From Roseburia faecis (GTDB lineage: Bacteria; Bacillota; Clostridia; Lachnospirales; Lachnospiraceae): a stretch of DNA of 64,000 nt. The translations under genes and the position numbers were made by a program. The notes under the pieces were generated by a model that worked only from the letters and a program-made list of their open reading frames with translations, had not been told where the DNA came from and did not search any database. The stretch is from assembly GCF_001406815.1 (NCBI RefSeq), contig NZ_CVRR01000048.1, positions 1-64,000 on the forward strand, read 5' to 3'. This document shows, in pieces, positions 55,279 through 64,000 of this stretch (position 1 is its first letter; every line of letters starts with the position of its first letter).

Positions 55279-56061
55279 ATGGCATACATATTTTTTGATA
55301 TAGACGGAACGCTGTGGGATGAAAAAATGCAGATTCCAGAAAGTACAATTCCAACCATCAAACAATTGCAGAAAAACGGACATAAGACATTTCTGTGCAG
55401 TGGAAGATCCCGTAGCAATATTAACGATAAGCGGCTGCTTGGGATCGGCTTTGACGGAATTGTTGCAGCATGCGGCAACCATGTGGAGATGGATGGAAAG
55501 GTTCTGTATGAAAATATCCTTTCCCCGGAACTGACAGAAAAAATTGTCCGGGTCATGGAAGAATGCCGGATGCCGATTGTGCTGGAAGGTCCGGACTGCC
55601 ACTGGATAGATAAAGAAAATTTCAAGACAGATCCGTATGTGCTGTACCTTTTTGAGGCAATGGGAGCATCTGCCAAAATATTAAAAGGCTATTCACCGGA
55701 CATCCGCATTAATAAAATGTCGGGGGATATCCTGCCAACAACCGATTATGCCAGAATCCGGGATGAACTGGGGGCTGATTTTGACTGTCTGGAGCATGAA
55801 GGACATGTTGTGGAATTTGTTCCGAAAGGAACATCGAAAGCGACCGGGATAGACTGGCTCTGCAGGCATATGGGTATTAAAAATGAGGATACCTATGCGA
55901 TTGGTGACAGTGTCAATGATCTGGATATGCTTTCTTTTGTGGGACATGGAATTGCCATGGGGAATGGAACACCTCCGGCAAAAGAGGCGGCTGAATTTGT
56001 GACAACGGATATCTACGATGATGGAATAAAGCATGCAATGGAACACTATGGATTAATATAG
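55279..56061 (+). CDS. Cof-type HAD hydrolase
   Basis: A 260-residue HAD phosphatase with a C2 cap. Motif I FFDIDGTLWDEK, motif II FLCSGRS, Lys of GTSKATGIDWL, and motif IV AIGDSVNDLDMLSFVGHGIAMGNG are all present. Cof/YidA-type enzymes dephosphorylate sugar phosphates, FMN or PLP; the substrate here is unknown. The ATG at 55279 has GAGGAG upstream; the ATG at 55264 is less well placed. A small membrane protein follows. Confidence 0.88.
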   Translation: MAYIFFDIDGTLWDEKMQIPESTIPTIKQLQKNGHKTFLCSGRSRSNINDKRLLGIGFDGIVAACGNHVEMDGKVLYENILSPELTEKIVRVMEECRMPIVLEGPDCHWIDKENFKTDPYVLYLFEAMGASAKILKGYSPDIRINKMSGDILPTTDYARIRDELGADFDCLEHEGHVVEFVPKGTSKATGIDWLCRHMGIKNEDTYAIGDSVNDLDMLSFVGHGIAMGNGTPPAKEAAEFVTTDIYDDGIKHAMEHYGLI

Positions 56062-56080
56062 AGTCTGAATCGAGGCAGAA

Positions 56081-56455
56081 ATGAAAAAAAGAATTACAGA
56101 GTACCGGAAACGTGTGGACCGGCTTCTGGCAGACGAAGAAGAGAAAACATATGAGGAATGGGAATGTATTTTGGAAGAACATCTGGTTCAGATTGGATTT
56201 TTCCAGCACGAACGTCTGATTCATCTGATTGTAACGGTTACATTTGCTGTGATAACGGTACTGTCATTGTTTGCCCCGCTTTTGACGGGGATCATGACAC
56301 TCTATGGTTTTACCATGCTGCTCCTTGTGCTTCTTGTGCCGTATATTTTTCATTATTATACACTTGAAAACGAAACACAAAAAATGTATGCACAGTACGA
56401 TGAAATAATAAAGCATACAAAGAAAGTGAATTCCGGGAATCTAAAAAAAATATAA
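56081..56455 (+). CDS. Hypothetical two-helix membrane protein
   Basis: A 124-residue protein, basic and acidic at the N-terminus (MKKRITEYRKRVDRLLADEEEK), with two hydrophobic segments at about 46-68 and 69-92 and a charged tail. No family recognised. It starts 19 bases after the HAD stop and is probably co-transcribed with it. Its terminator overlaps the groES promoter. Confidence 0.75.
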   Translation: MKKRITEYRKRVDRLLADEEEKTYEEWECILEEHLVQIGFFQHERLIHLIVTVTFAVITVLSLFAPLLTGIMTLYGFTMLLLVLLVPYIFHYYTLENETQKMYAQYDEIIKHTKKVNSGNLKKI

Positions 56456-56463
56456 AAATTGAG

Positions 56464-56502
56464 TATCACTGTTGACAATGAAAAACAACAGTGATATTTT
56501 AT
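56464..56502 (+). terminator. Terminator overlapping the groES promoter
   Basis: A perfect 11-bp inverted repeat TATCACTGTTG (56464-56474) / CAACAGTGATA (56086 plus 400, 56486-56496) followed by TTTTATTT. The -35 TTGACA begins in the left arm and continues into the loop. Confidence 0.75.
56472..56500 (+). promoter_or_regulatory. groESL promoter
   Basis: TTGACA (56472-56477), 17-base spacer, TATTTT (56495-56500). It lies directly upstream of the CIRCE operator, so repressor binding would block the start site at about 56507. Confidence 0.7.
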
Positions 56503-56514
56503 TTACAGAAAGAG

Positions 56515-56541
56515 TTAGCACTCGAATAAAGTGAGTGCTAG
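56515..56541. promoter_or_regulatory. CIRCE operator (HrcA binding site)
   Basis: TTAGCACTC-N9-GAGTGCTAG at 56515-56541; the right half differs from the consensus GAGTGCTAA at the last base. It indicates HrcA repression of groESL. The hrcA gene is not in the window. Confidence 0.93.
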
Positions 56542-56567
56542 TAAAGACGAAAAGGAGGCTATTTGTA

Positions 56568-56852
56568 ATGAAATTAGTGCCATTAACAGACAGAGTAGTA
56601 TTAAAACAGTTAGAAGCAGAAGAGACTACCGCATCCGGTATCGTATTACCGGGAGCAGCACAGGAGAAGCCACAGGAAGCGGAAGTAATCGCTGTAGGTC
56701 CTGGCGGAGTAGTCGACGGAAAAGAAATCGTTATGCAGGTAAAAGAAGGCCAGAAAGTAATCTATTCCAAATATGCAGGGACAGAAGTAAAACTTGATGG
56801 GGAAGAGTACATTATCGTAAGACAGAATGATATTCTTGCAATTGTTGAGTAG
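56568..56852 (+). CDS. groES: Co-chaperonin GroES
   Basis: A 94-residue heptameric lid for Gro[22 protein letters not shown], the mobile loop [16 protein letters not shown], and [28 protein letters not shown] lies before the ATG at 56568; an in-frame ATG at 56535 overlaps the CIRCE region and is not the start. CIRCE-controlled with groEL 56 bases downstream. Confidence 0.97.
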   Translation: MKLVPLTDRVVLKQLEAEETTASGIVLPGAAQEKPQEAEVIAVGPGGVVDGKEIVMQVKEGQKVIYSKYAGTEVKLDGEEYIIVRQNDILAIVE

Positions 56853-56887
56853 TTTTTATAAATTGGAAATTATAGGCTGAATTTTAA

Positions 56888-58537
<1,650 letters not shown>

Positions 58538-58598
58538 TCGGACATAACCGTTGCGTTATAAAGTAAACATAGTATCAAAAACCATGTGAAATAGATAT

Positions 58599-58634
58599 GA
58601 AAAGCCTTGAAAATCAAGGCTTTTCATTTTTTTT
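58599..58634 (+). terminator. Intrinsic terminator after groEL
   Basis: Stem GAAAAGCCTTGA / TCAAGGCTTTTC with an AAA loop, followed by an eight-T run. Confidence 0.92.
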
Positions 58635-58718
58635 GTCCTATGATATGATAGTAAAAGCGTAACGGTTCAAAGACAAAGGAACCGTTTGGAAAAACAACGA
58701 AAATCAGGAGTGGAAAAA

Positions 58719-59585
58719 ATGAGTCGAGTGATTGTTGTAACGGACAGTAACAGTGGTATTACACAAAGCGAGGCAAAAGAACTTGGCGTAGTGGTAATGC
58801 CGATGCCTTTTTATATTAACGGACAGATGTTTTATGAAGATATTGACCTGACACAGGAGCAGTTTTATCAGAAACTCAAAGAGGGCGGAGAGATCAAAAC
58901 CTCCATGCCGCTGGTTGGAGATGTGACCGATAAATGGGATGAACTTTTGAAAGAATACGATGAAATTGTATACATACCGATGTCTTCGGGCTTAAGTAGT
59001 TCCTGTGAGACGGCATATATGCTTTCCCAGGACTATGACGGAAAAGTACAGGTAGTCAATAACCAGCGTATTTCCGTAACGATGCGGCAGTCCGTGCTCG
59101 ATGCCAAAATGCTGGCAGAGCAGGGAAAAGGTGCAGAAGAAATCAAAGAGATTCTGGAAAAAGAAAAATTTGAATCCTCCATATACATTATGGTTGACAC
59201 ACTGGAGTATCTGAAAAAAGGCGGACGTATTACACCGGCAGCAGCAGCACTGGGAACCTTACTGAAACTGAAACCGGTATTGCAGATCCAGGGAGAAAAG
59301 CTGGATGCATTTGCAAAGGCACGTACGGTAAAACAGGCAAAAACAATCATGACCGAGGCTATGAAAAACGATTTTGAGAAGCGTTTTCACAGCCCGGATG
59401 GGGAGAAGATGAATCTGGAACTGGCCTATACATTTGACACTGCAGCCGCTGAGGCATTCAAAGAAGAAGTGCAGGCTGTCTTTCCGGACAATGAGATCGT
59501 CATGCAGCCACTGTCATTATCCATTGCCTGTCATATCGGACCGGGAGCACTTGCGATCGCATGTTCCAAAAAGATTGAAGCGTAG
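58719..59585 (+). CDS. DegV family fatty-acid-binding protein
   Basis: A 288-residue FakB/DegV protein that binds a fatty acid for phosphorylation by FakA. It shows VVTDSNSGI near the N-terminus, MPMPFYINGQMFYEDID, TSMPLVGDVTDKWDELL, IPMSSGLSSSCETA, and the late ACHIGPGALAI. The ATG at 58719 has AGGAG upstream; upstream in-frame codons are not needed. FakA is not in the window. Confidence 0.9.
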   Translation: MSRVIVVTDSNSGITQSEAKELGVVVMPMPFYINGQMFYEDIDLTQEQFYQKLKEGGEIKTSMPLVGDVTDKWDELLKEYDEIVYIPMSSGLSSSCETAYMLSQDYDGKVQVVNNQRISVTMRQSVLDAKMLAEQGKGAEEIKEILEKEKFESSIYIMVDTLEYLKKGGRITPAAAALGTLLKLKPVLQIQGEKLDAFAKARTVKQAKTIMTEAMKNDFEKRFHSPDGEKMNLELAYTFDTAAAEAFKEEVQAVFPDNEIVMQPLSLSIACHIGPGALAIACSKKIEA

Positions 59586-59634
59586 CAGGCAGCTTTTGGA
59601 AACTTTCATATGCTAACAAATTAAAGTTTATGAC

Positions 59635-59663
59635 TTGTAATTTCAGTGGGAATCCTTTATAAT
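59635..59663 (+). promoter_or_regulatory. Promoter for purA
   Basis: TTGTAA (59635-59640), 17-base spacer, TATAAT (59658-59663). The transcript would begin about 59670 with a leader of 90 bases. Confidence 0.65.
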
Positions 59664-59672
59664 CATAAAGTA

Positions 59673-59730
59673 AAAACGGATGGGTTTTTACACCTGTCCG
59701 TTTTCGTGCGTAAAAAAGTGCGCACGGAAA
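59673..59730 (+). promoter_or_regulatory. Two competing hairpins in the purA leader
   Basis: Hairpin 1: AAAACGGATGGG (59673-59684) with CCTGTCCGTTTT (59693-59704), ending in a T-run like a terminator. Hairpin 2: TTTTCGTGCG (59701-59710) with CGCACGGAAA (59721-59730). They share bases 59701-59704, so full formation of both is exclusive at that point, as in an attenuator. The regulator is unknown; no known purine riboswitch was recognised. Confidence 0.45.
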
Positions 59731-59760
59731 GTTAAAGCAGACATACAGGAGGAATAAAAG

Positions 59761-61053
59761 ATGGTTAAAGCAGTTGTTGGCGCTAACTGGGGCGACGAAG
59801 GCAAAGGCAAGATTACGGACATGCTTGCAAAGCAGGCCGATATCATTGTACGTTTTCAGGGAGGTGCGAACGCAGGACACACAATCGTAAATGACTACGG
59901 AAAGTTTGCATTACATACACTTCCGTCCGGAGTATTTTACAGTCATACAACGAGTGTGATTGGAAATGGTGTGGCACTTGATATTCCACGTCTTTTCAAA
60001 GAGATTAAGTCCATCACAGACCGCAACGTTCCGATGCCAAAGATTCTTGTGTCCAACCGTGCACAGATTGTGATGCCGTATCACGTACTGTTTGATCAGT
60101 ACGAGGAGGAACGTCTGGGAGGAAAATCTTTCGGATCGACAAAATCTGGTATTGCTCCGTTTTATTCAGATAAATACGCAAAGATCGGTTTTCAGGTAAG
60201 TGAGCTTTTCGACGATGAGCTGTTAAAGGAAAAGGTAGTCCGTGTTGCAGAGCAGAAGAATGTAATCTTAGAGCATCTGTATCACAAGCCACTGATTGAT
60301 ACTGATGAATTATTAAATACATTACATGAGTACCGCGATATGGTAGCTCCATATGTATGTGATGTTTCCTTATTCCTGGACAAGGCACTCAAAGAAGGAA
60401 AGACGGTTCTCTTAGAAGGACAGCTTGGAACATTAAAAGATCCGGATCACGGAATTTATCCAATGGTTACCTCATCTTCCACACTGGCTGCATACGGTGC
60501 AATCGGGGCAGGAGTTCCGCCATATGAGATCAAACAGATCATTACCGTATGTAAGGCATATTCTTCTGCTGTAGGTGCCGGTGCATTTGTAAGTGAGATT
60601 TTCGGAGATGAGGCAGATGAACTTCGCCGTCGTGGTGGAGATGGTGGAGAGTTCGGTGCAACCACCGGACGTCCGAGAAGAATGGGATGGTTCGACTGTG
60701 TAGCCAGCAAATATGGCTGTCGTCTGCAGGGAACAACCGATGTAGCATTTACTGTACTTGATGTATTAGGATATCTGGATGAGATTCCGGTATGTACCGG
60801 ATACGAGATCAACGGAGAAGTGACAACCGAATTTCCGGTTACTAGTCTCTTGGAGAAGGCAAAGCCGGTACTCACAAAGCTTCCGGGATGGAAATGTGAC
60901 ATCCGCGGTATCAAGAAGTATGAAGAACTTCCGGAAAATTGCCGCAAGTACATTGAGTTTATCGAGGGACAGATTGGATATCCGATCACCATGGTTTCCA
61001 ACGGACCGGGAAGAGATGATATCATTTACCGTGAGTCTTCTCTGAACAAGTAA
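59761..61053 (+). CDS. purA: Adenylosuccinate synthetase
   Basis: A 430-residue GTP-dependent enzyme joining IMP and aspartate on the way to AMP. It has the N-terminal VVGANWGDEGKGKITDML, FQGGANAGHTIV, the KSFGSTKSGIAPFYSDK region, LEGQLGTLKD, the glycine-rich GDGGEFGATTGRPRRMGWFD and the C-terminal GRDDI. AGGAGGAAT precedes the ATG. It follows a structured leader; a hairpin terminator lies downstream. Confidence 0.96.
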   Translation: MVKAVVGANWGDEGKGKITDMLAKQADIIVRFQGGANAGHTIVNDYGKFALHTLPSGVFYSHTTSVIGNGVALDIPRLFKEIKSITDRNVPMPKILVSNRAQIVMPYHVLFDQYEEERLGGKSFGSTKSGIAPFYSDKYAKIGFQVSELFDDELLKEKVVRVAEQKNVILEHLYHKPLIDTDELLNTLHEYRDMVAPYVCDVSLFLDKALKEGKTVLLEGQLGTLKDPDHGIYPMVTSSSTLAAYGAIGAGVPPYEIKQIITVCKAYSSAVGAGAFVSEIFGDEADELRRRGGDGGEFGATTGRPRRMGWFDCVASKYGCRLQGTTDVAFTVLDVLGYLDEIPVCTGYEINGEVTTEFPVTSLLEKAKPVLTKLPGWKCDIRGIKKYEELPENCRKYIEFIEGQIGYPITMVSNGPGRDDIIYRESSLNK

Positions 61054-61076
61054 TCGAAACAAGTAACAGAGCCTGT

Positions 61077-61118
61077 AAAAAGCAGCGAATCGAATCTGAT
61101 CCGGTTTGCTGCTTTTAG
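61077..61118 (+). terminator. Intrinsic terminator after purA
   Basis: Stem AAAAGCAGC (61078-61086 approximately) / GCTGCTTTT (61108-61116) around a 21-base loop with partial inner pairing; the T-run is short, so termination may be incomplete. Confidence 0.6.
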
Positions 61119-61133
61119 AGTATAAGAAAGCCT

Positions 61134-62660
61134 ATGCAGATAGAAGTAATAATTGAAAAAAAATCACATAAACTTGATGCAGAAGAAGGAAAAACCATTT
61201 TAGAGACACTTCAGGAACATGGAATCCATGTGCTGACAGCGCCATGCGGCGGCAGGGGAAGATGCGGAAAGTGTACCGTAGAGGTGGAACATATGGGAGA
61301 AGTACTTGCCTGTATGACAAAAGTAACCGATGGTATGCGTATCACAATTCCGAAAGTGCAGCTTCGCGCACAGAAGTCTAAAATTGCAGAAAACGGAACG
61401 GTCACACATTATCCGGCGGATGACGGAGAAGGGCTGGATGCGGCATGCGATATCGGTACTACGACGGTGGTCTGCCATCTGATCGATGGAAAGACAGGAG
61501 AAAAGCTGGCAACGGTCAGTGAACCAAGCGCACAGAGAAGTTTTGGTGCAGATGTGCTTTCACGTATTCAGGCAGCCGAAGCAGGAAAACTGGAAATATT
61601 AAAAGAACAGATTATTTTTCAGATCGCACAGATGCTTCGGACACTGCAGAAAAAAACAGGGAGAGGGGAACAGATTCAGCGTCTTGCCGTGGTGGGAAAT
61701 ACGGTAATGTGTCATCTGTTTGCGGGAATTTCGCCTGTTTCCATCGGGGTGACGCCGTTTATGCCGCAGGAATTCTTTGGAAAAGAGTATACCGGAGAGC
61801 AGCTGGGACTTACGGATTGCAGATCGGTATACATAGCACCGGCGGTTGCAGGATTTGTCGGAGGAGATATTACTTCGGATCTTTTGGCAGTGATGCAGAA
61901 GAACCCCAAAGAGAAAGTGCTTCTTCTGGATATTGGAACGAACGGAGAGATGGCGGTCGGAAACGAAGATCAGATTTATTGCTGTGCCACGGCGGTCGGA
62001 TCTGCATTTGAAGGTGCGGAGATGGCGATGGGAATGCCGGCAGCGGCCGGAGCGATATCCCATGTCTGGCTCGACCAGCGAAGAATCCGGGTGCAGGTAA
62101 TCGGAGACGAGGAGGCGTGTGGTATTTGCGGTTCCGGTCTGATTGATGCACTTGCGGTAATTTTAGAGATGGGGCTTCTCGATCACACAGGATTGTTAAA
62201 GCAGAAACAGTCGGTTTCGGTTGCCTATCGGAAATACCTGGGAGAATATGCAGGGCAGCCATGTGTCTGGCTGGCGCATAAGGTATGTGTGACGCAGGAA
62301 GATATCCGGGGACTACAGCTTGCAAAGGCAGCATTTGCAGCCGGAATGCGGATTCTGCTACAGGACAGTCATACTTCTTATGAACAGCTGGATCATGTCA
62401 TTCTCGCAGGTGGTTTTGGCAGCTATCTGAAAAAAGAATCGGCAGCGGCGATTGGACTGATCCCAAAGGAATTACTTCCGATTACGGATTCAGTTGGAAA
62501 TGCAGCCGGAGAAGGCGCAGTATCAGCAGCTATTTCAAAAAAAGCAAGAGAGCAGCTTTCCATAATTCAGAAAAGTATGCATTATATAGAACTGTCTACC
62601 CATCCGGATTTTTCACAGGAATATATGAACCAGATGGATTTTGATGGAAGCGAGCGATAG
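61134..62660 (+). CDS. Ferredoxin-ASKHA reductive activator (RACo-like, DUF4445)
   Basis: A 508-residue protein. An N-terminal [2Fe-2S] ferredoxin domain binds a cluster through C38, C44, C47 and C60 (CGGRGRCGKC). After a linker there is an ASKHA ATPase of the DUF4445 type (ACDIGTTTVVCHLID, GADVLSRIQAAE, VGNTVMCHLF, LLDIGTNGEMAVG, ICGSGLIDALAVI, ILAGGFGSY). Homologues reduce inactive Co(II) corrinoid proteins of methyltransferase systems using ATP. No corrinoid protein or methyltransferase is nearby, so its client is unknown. A weak AGAAAG is the only ribosome site; a partial terminator precedes it. Confidence 0.88.
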   Translation: MQIEVIIEKKSHKLDAEEGKTILETLQEHGIHVLTAPCGGRGRCGKCTVEVEHMGEVLACMTKVTDGMRITIPKVQLRAQKSKIAENGTVTHYPADDGEGLDAACDIGTTTVVCHLIDGKTGEKLATVSEPSAQRSFGADVLSRIQAAEAGKLEILKEQIIFQIAQMLRTLQKKTGRGEQIQRLAVVGNTVMCHLFAGISPVSIGVTPFMPQEFFGKEYTGEQLGLTDCRSVYIAPAVAGFVGGDITSDLLAVMQKNPKEKVLLLDIGTNGEMAVGNEDQIYCCATAVGSAFEGAEMAMGMPAAAGAISHVWLDQRRIRVQVIGDEEACGICGSGLIDALAVILEMGLLDHTGLLKQKQSVSVAYRKYLGEYAGQPCVWLAHKVCVTQEDIRGLQLAKAAFAAGMRILLQDSHTSYEQLDHVILAGGFGSYLKKESAAAIGLIPKELLPITDSVGNAAGEGAVSAAISKKAREQLSIIQKSMHYIELSTHPDFSQEYMNQMDFDGSER

Positions 62661-62671
62661 AAAGGGAAAAA

Positions 62672-63541
62672 ATGATAGAACTGATAGAGGTATTAAAAGC
62701 CGTATTATTTGGAATTGTGGAAGGCGTGACCGAGTGGCTTCCCATCAGCAGTACCGGGCATCTGATTCTGCTGAATGAAGTGGTCAAACTGAAAGTAAGT
62801 GATGAATTTTACAGCATGTTCGAGGTCGTGATCCAGCTGGGAGCGATTCTTGCGGTCGTTGTTCTGTTCTGGAGCCAGATCTGGCCGTTTGGAAGAAAAA
62901 ACAATGTAGCACCTTTGACAAAACGGGGACCGGGCGCATGGATCAAAACAGATATTTTTAAATTGTGGTTTCATATTCTGGTTTCTACCATTCCGGCAGC
63001 GGTGATCGGTGTTCTTGCGGATGACTGGGTGGAGGAACATTTTTACAATTACCAGATGGTATCTGTCATGCTGATTCTGTTTGGTATTGCGTTTATTCTG
63101 ATTGAGAATTCCCATAAAGGGAAAAATTCCAGAATCAATTCGCTTGCAGATATCGGTTACGACACGGCACTTTTTATCGGTCTGTTTCAGCTGATCGCTG
63201 CAATCTTTCCGGGAACCTCCCGGTCTGGTGCAACGATTGTCGGAGCACTTTTGATCGGAGTGTCCAGAACCGTTGCGGCAGAGTATACGTTTTTCCTTGC
63301 CATTCCGGTTATGTTTGGTGCCAGTATCTTAAAGATTGCGAAGTTTGGACTGGATTTTTCGACATCCGAGGTCGTTATCCTGTTTGTGGGATGTGTCATT
63401 GCATTTGCGGTTTCCCTGATTGTTATCCGTTTTCTGATGGGATATATTAAAAAACATGATTTCAAGGTGTTTGGATATTACCGGATCATTCTTGGCATTT
63501 TTGTGCTGGCGTGTGGATTTTTAGGAGCATTACATGCTTAA
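62672..63541 (+). CDS. uppP: Undecaprenyl-diphosphatase UppP (BacA)
   Basis: A 289-residue membrane enzyme converting undecaprenyl diphosphate to the monophosphate carrier used in cell-wall synthesis; it confers some bacitracin resistance. The active-site loops GIVEGVTEWLPISSTGHLIL and FPGTSRSGATIVGALLIGVSR are clear, with about eight membrane segments. Its stop overlaps the next gene by eight bases. Confidence 0.95.
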   Translation: MIELIEVLKAVLFGIVEGVTEWLPISSTGHLILLNEVVKLKVSDEFYSMFEVVIQLGAILAVVVLFWSQIWPFGRKNNVAPLTKRGPGAWIKTDIFKLWFHILVSTIPAAVIGVLADDWVEEHFYNYQMVSVMLILFGIAFILIENSHKGKNSRINSLADIGYDTALFIGLFQLIAAIFPGTSRSGATIVGALLIGVSRTVAAEYTFFLAIPVMFGASILKIAKFGLDFSTSEVVILFVGCVIAFAVSLIVIRFLMGYIKKHDFKVFGYYRIILGIFVLACGFLGALHA

Positions 63542-64000
63542 ACTATATATCCGGCCGGTCTGTTTCCAGCGTCCGGAAGAAGAGGAGAATTCACTGTCTC
63601 TTCTTGTGGAGAGCCGCAGGGAGAAAGTAAGAACAATAAAAGGAAAAGAAAACCGCAGCAGATCCATTGCGGCGGGTCTTCTGCTCCGGCATATGCTGCT
63701 GGAAGAACAGATCCCTTATGCCGAAGAATCTTTTGGGCTGGAAGGACATGGAAAGCCGCGTCTGAAAAAAGATGGGGTTTTCTTTAATTTAAGCCATGCG
63801 GGAGCATATGCAGTGGGAGCACTGTCGGATGTCCCGGTAGGTGTGGATGTGGAACAGCAGAACCGTTTTTGGCAGGAAGCCCGCAATCAGAAGCTGGCAA
63901 AGCGGATATTAACGGAAGCGGAAAGGAACTGGTGGAAAGATGCCGGGGATGATCCGCAGGAACTGCTCCGGTTCTGGACAAGAAAAGAAAGCTATGTGAA
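63534..64000 (+). CDS. 4-prime-phosphopantetheinyl transferase, Sfp type (partial)
   Basis: The frame from ATG 63534 is open to the window end (155 codons). It begins MLKLYIRPVC and shows the Sfp-type signatures GKPRLKKDGVFFNLSHAG, VPVGVDVEQQ and the FWTRKESYV motif with the catalytic Glu/Lys. Such enzymes attach phosphopantetheine to carrier proteins in polyketide, peptide or fatty-acid systems. It overlaps uppP by eight bases and is translationally coupled. The C-terminus is missing. Confidence 0.88.
   Translation, partial: MLKLYIRPVCFQRPEEEENSLSLLVESRREKVRTIKGKENRSRSIAAGLLLRHMLLEEQIPYAEESFGLEGHGKPRLKKDGVFFNLSHAGAYAVGALSDVPVGVDVEQQNRFWQEARNQKLAKRILTEAERNWWKDAGDDPQELLRFWTRKESYV

Noticed and set aside
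59586-59760. Known purine riboswitch before purA
   Set aside because: The leader after the promoter is about 90 bases and I could not find the conserved purine aptamer core; only two overlapping hairpins are supported.

Overview
The window is one contiguous piece of a Gram-positive Clostridia chromosome, most likely a member of the Lachnospiraceae. This is inferred from moderate GC, consensus sigma-A promoters (TTGACA-17-TATAAT), strong AGGAGG ribosome sites, a CIRCE element ahead of groESL, and gene orders typical of that group: yceD-rpmF-plsX-acpP-rnc-smc-ftsY, ylxM-ffh-rpsP-khpA-rimM-trmD-rplS-lepB-rbgA-rnhB-ylqG-ylqH-yraN, and ugpC beside a CdaR/PucR-type regulator. No rRNA, tRNA, prophage, insertion sequence or CRISPR array was recognised.

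Layout. 1-2.4 kb: start of an unknown exported protein on the minus strand with a possible leader peptide, a decayed gene, and a c-di-GMP phosphodiesterase. 2.4-9.2 kb: a DeoR regulator, a two-domain polyphosphate:AMP phosphotransferase, and a 1417-residue protein joining two ASKHA activase domains to a 2-hydroxyacyl-CoA dehydratase-like part. 9.3-18.6 kb: a rhomboid-like membrane protein with a zinc ribbon, a BMP-type binding protein, glnS, a DUF2225 protein, rnhA, aroB, tmcAL (minus strand) and ackA. 18.6-37 kb: a nearly unbroken block for lipid synthesis, chromosome condensation, signal-recognition particle, ribosome and tRNA maturation, and RNase HII, interrupted by threonine ammonia-lyase between ftsY and ylxM-ffh.

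37-46.8 kb: a purine nucleosidase/laccase-like protein, a YtrA-type GntR/ABC exporter cassette, der, plsY, gpsA, a dUTPase-like protein, a divergent phosphoribosyltransferase and the shared sugar-ABC ATPase UgpC. 46.8-56.5 kb: CdaR-like regulator, a type IIA topoisomerase pair, two HAD hydrolases, a CPBP protease, a secreted M14 carboxypeptidase and small unknown proteins. 56.5-64 kb: groESL, DegV, purA behind a structured leader, an orphan ferredoxin/ASKHA reductive activator, uppP, and the first part of a phosphopantetheinyl transferase that runs off the window end.

Most of the window is housekeeping. The points that stand out are: TrmD fused to a GNAT acetyltransferase domain; a signal peptidase I homologue in which both catalytic dyad residues are replaced; a rhomboid-like protein without the serine motif but with a zinc ribbon; a BMP-type protein whose lipobox cysteine position is valine; two orphan ATP-dependent reductive activators; a tandem palindrome repeat between khpA and rimM; and three places where a promoter is embedded in the terminator of the gene before it. 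I did not find a clearly new multi-gene system.
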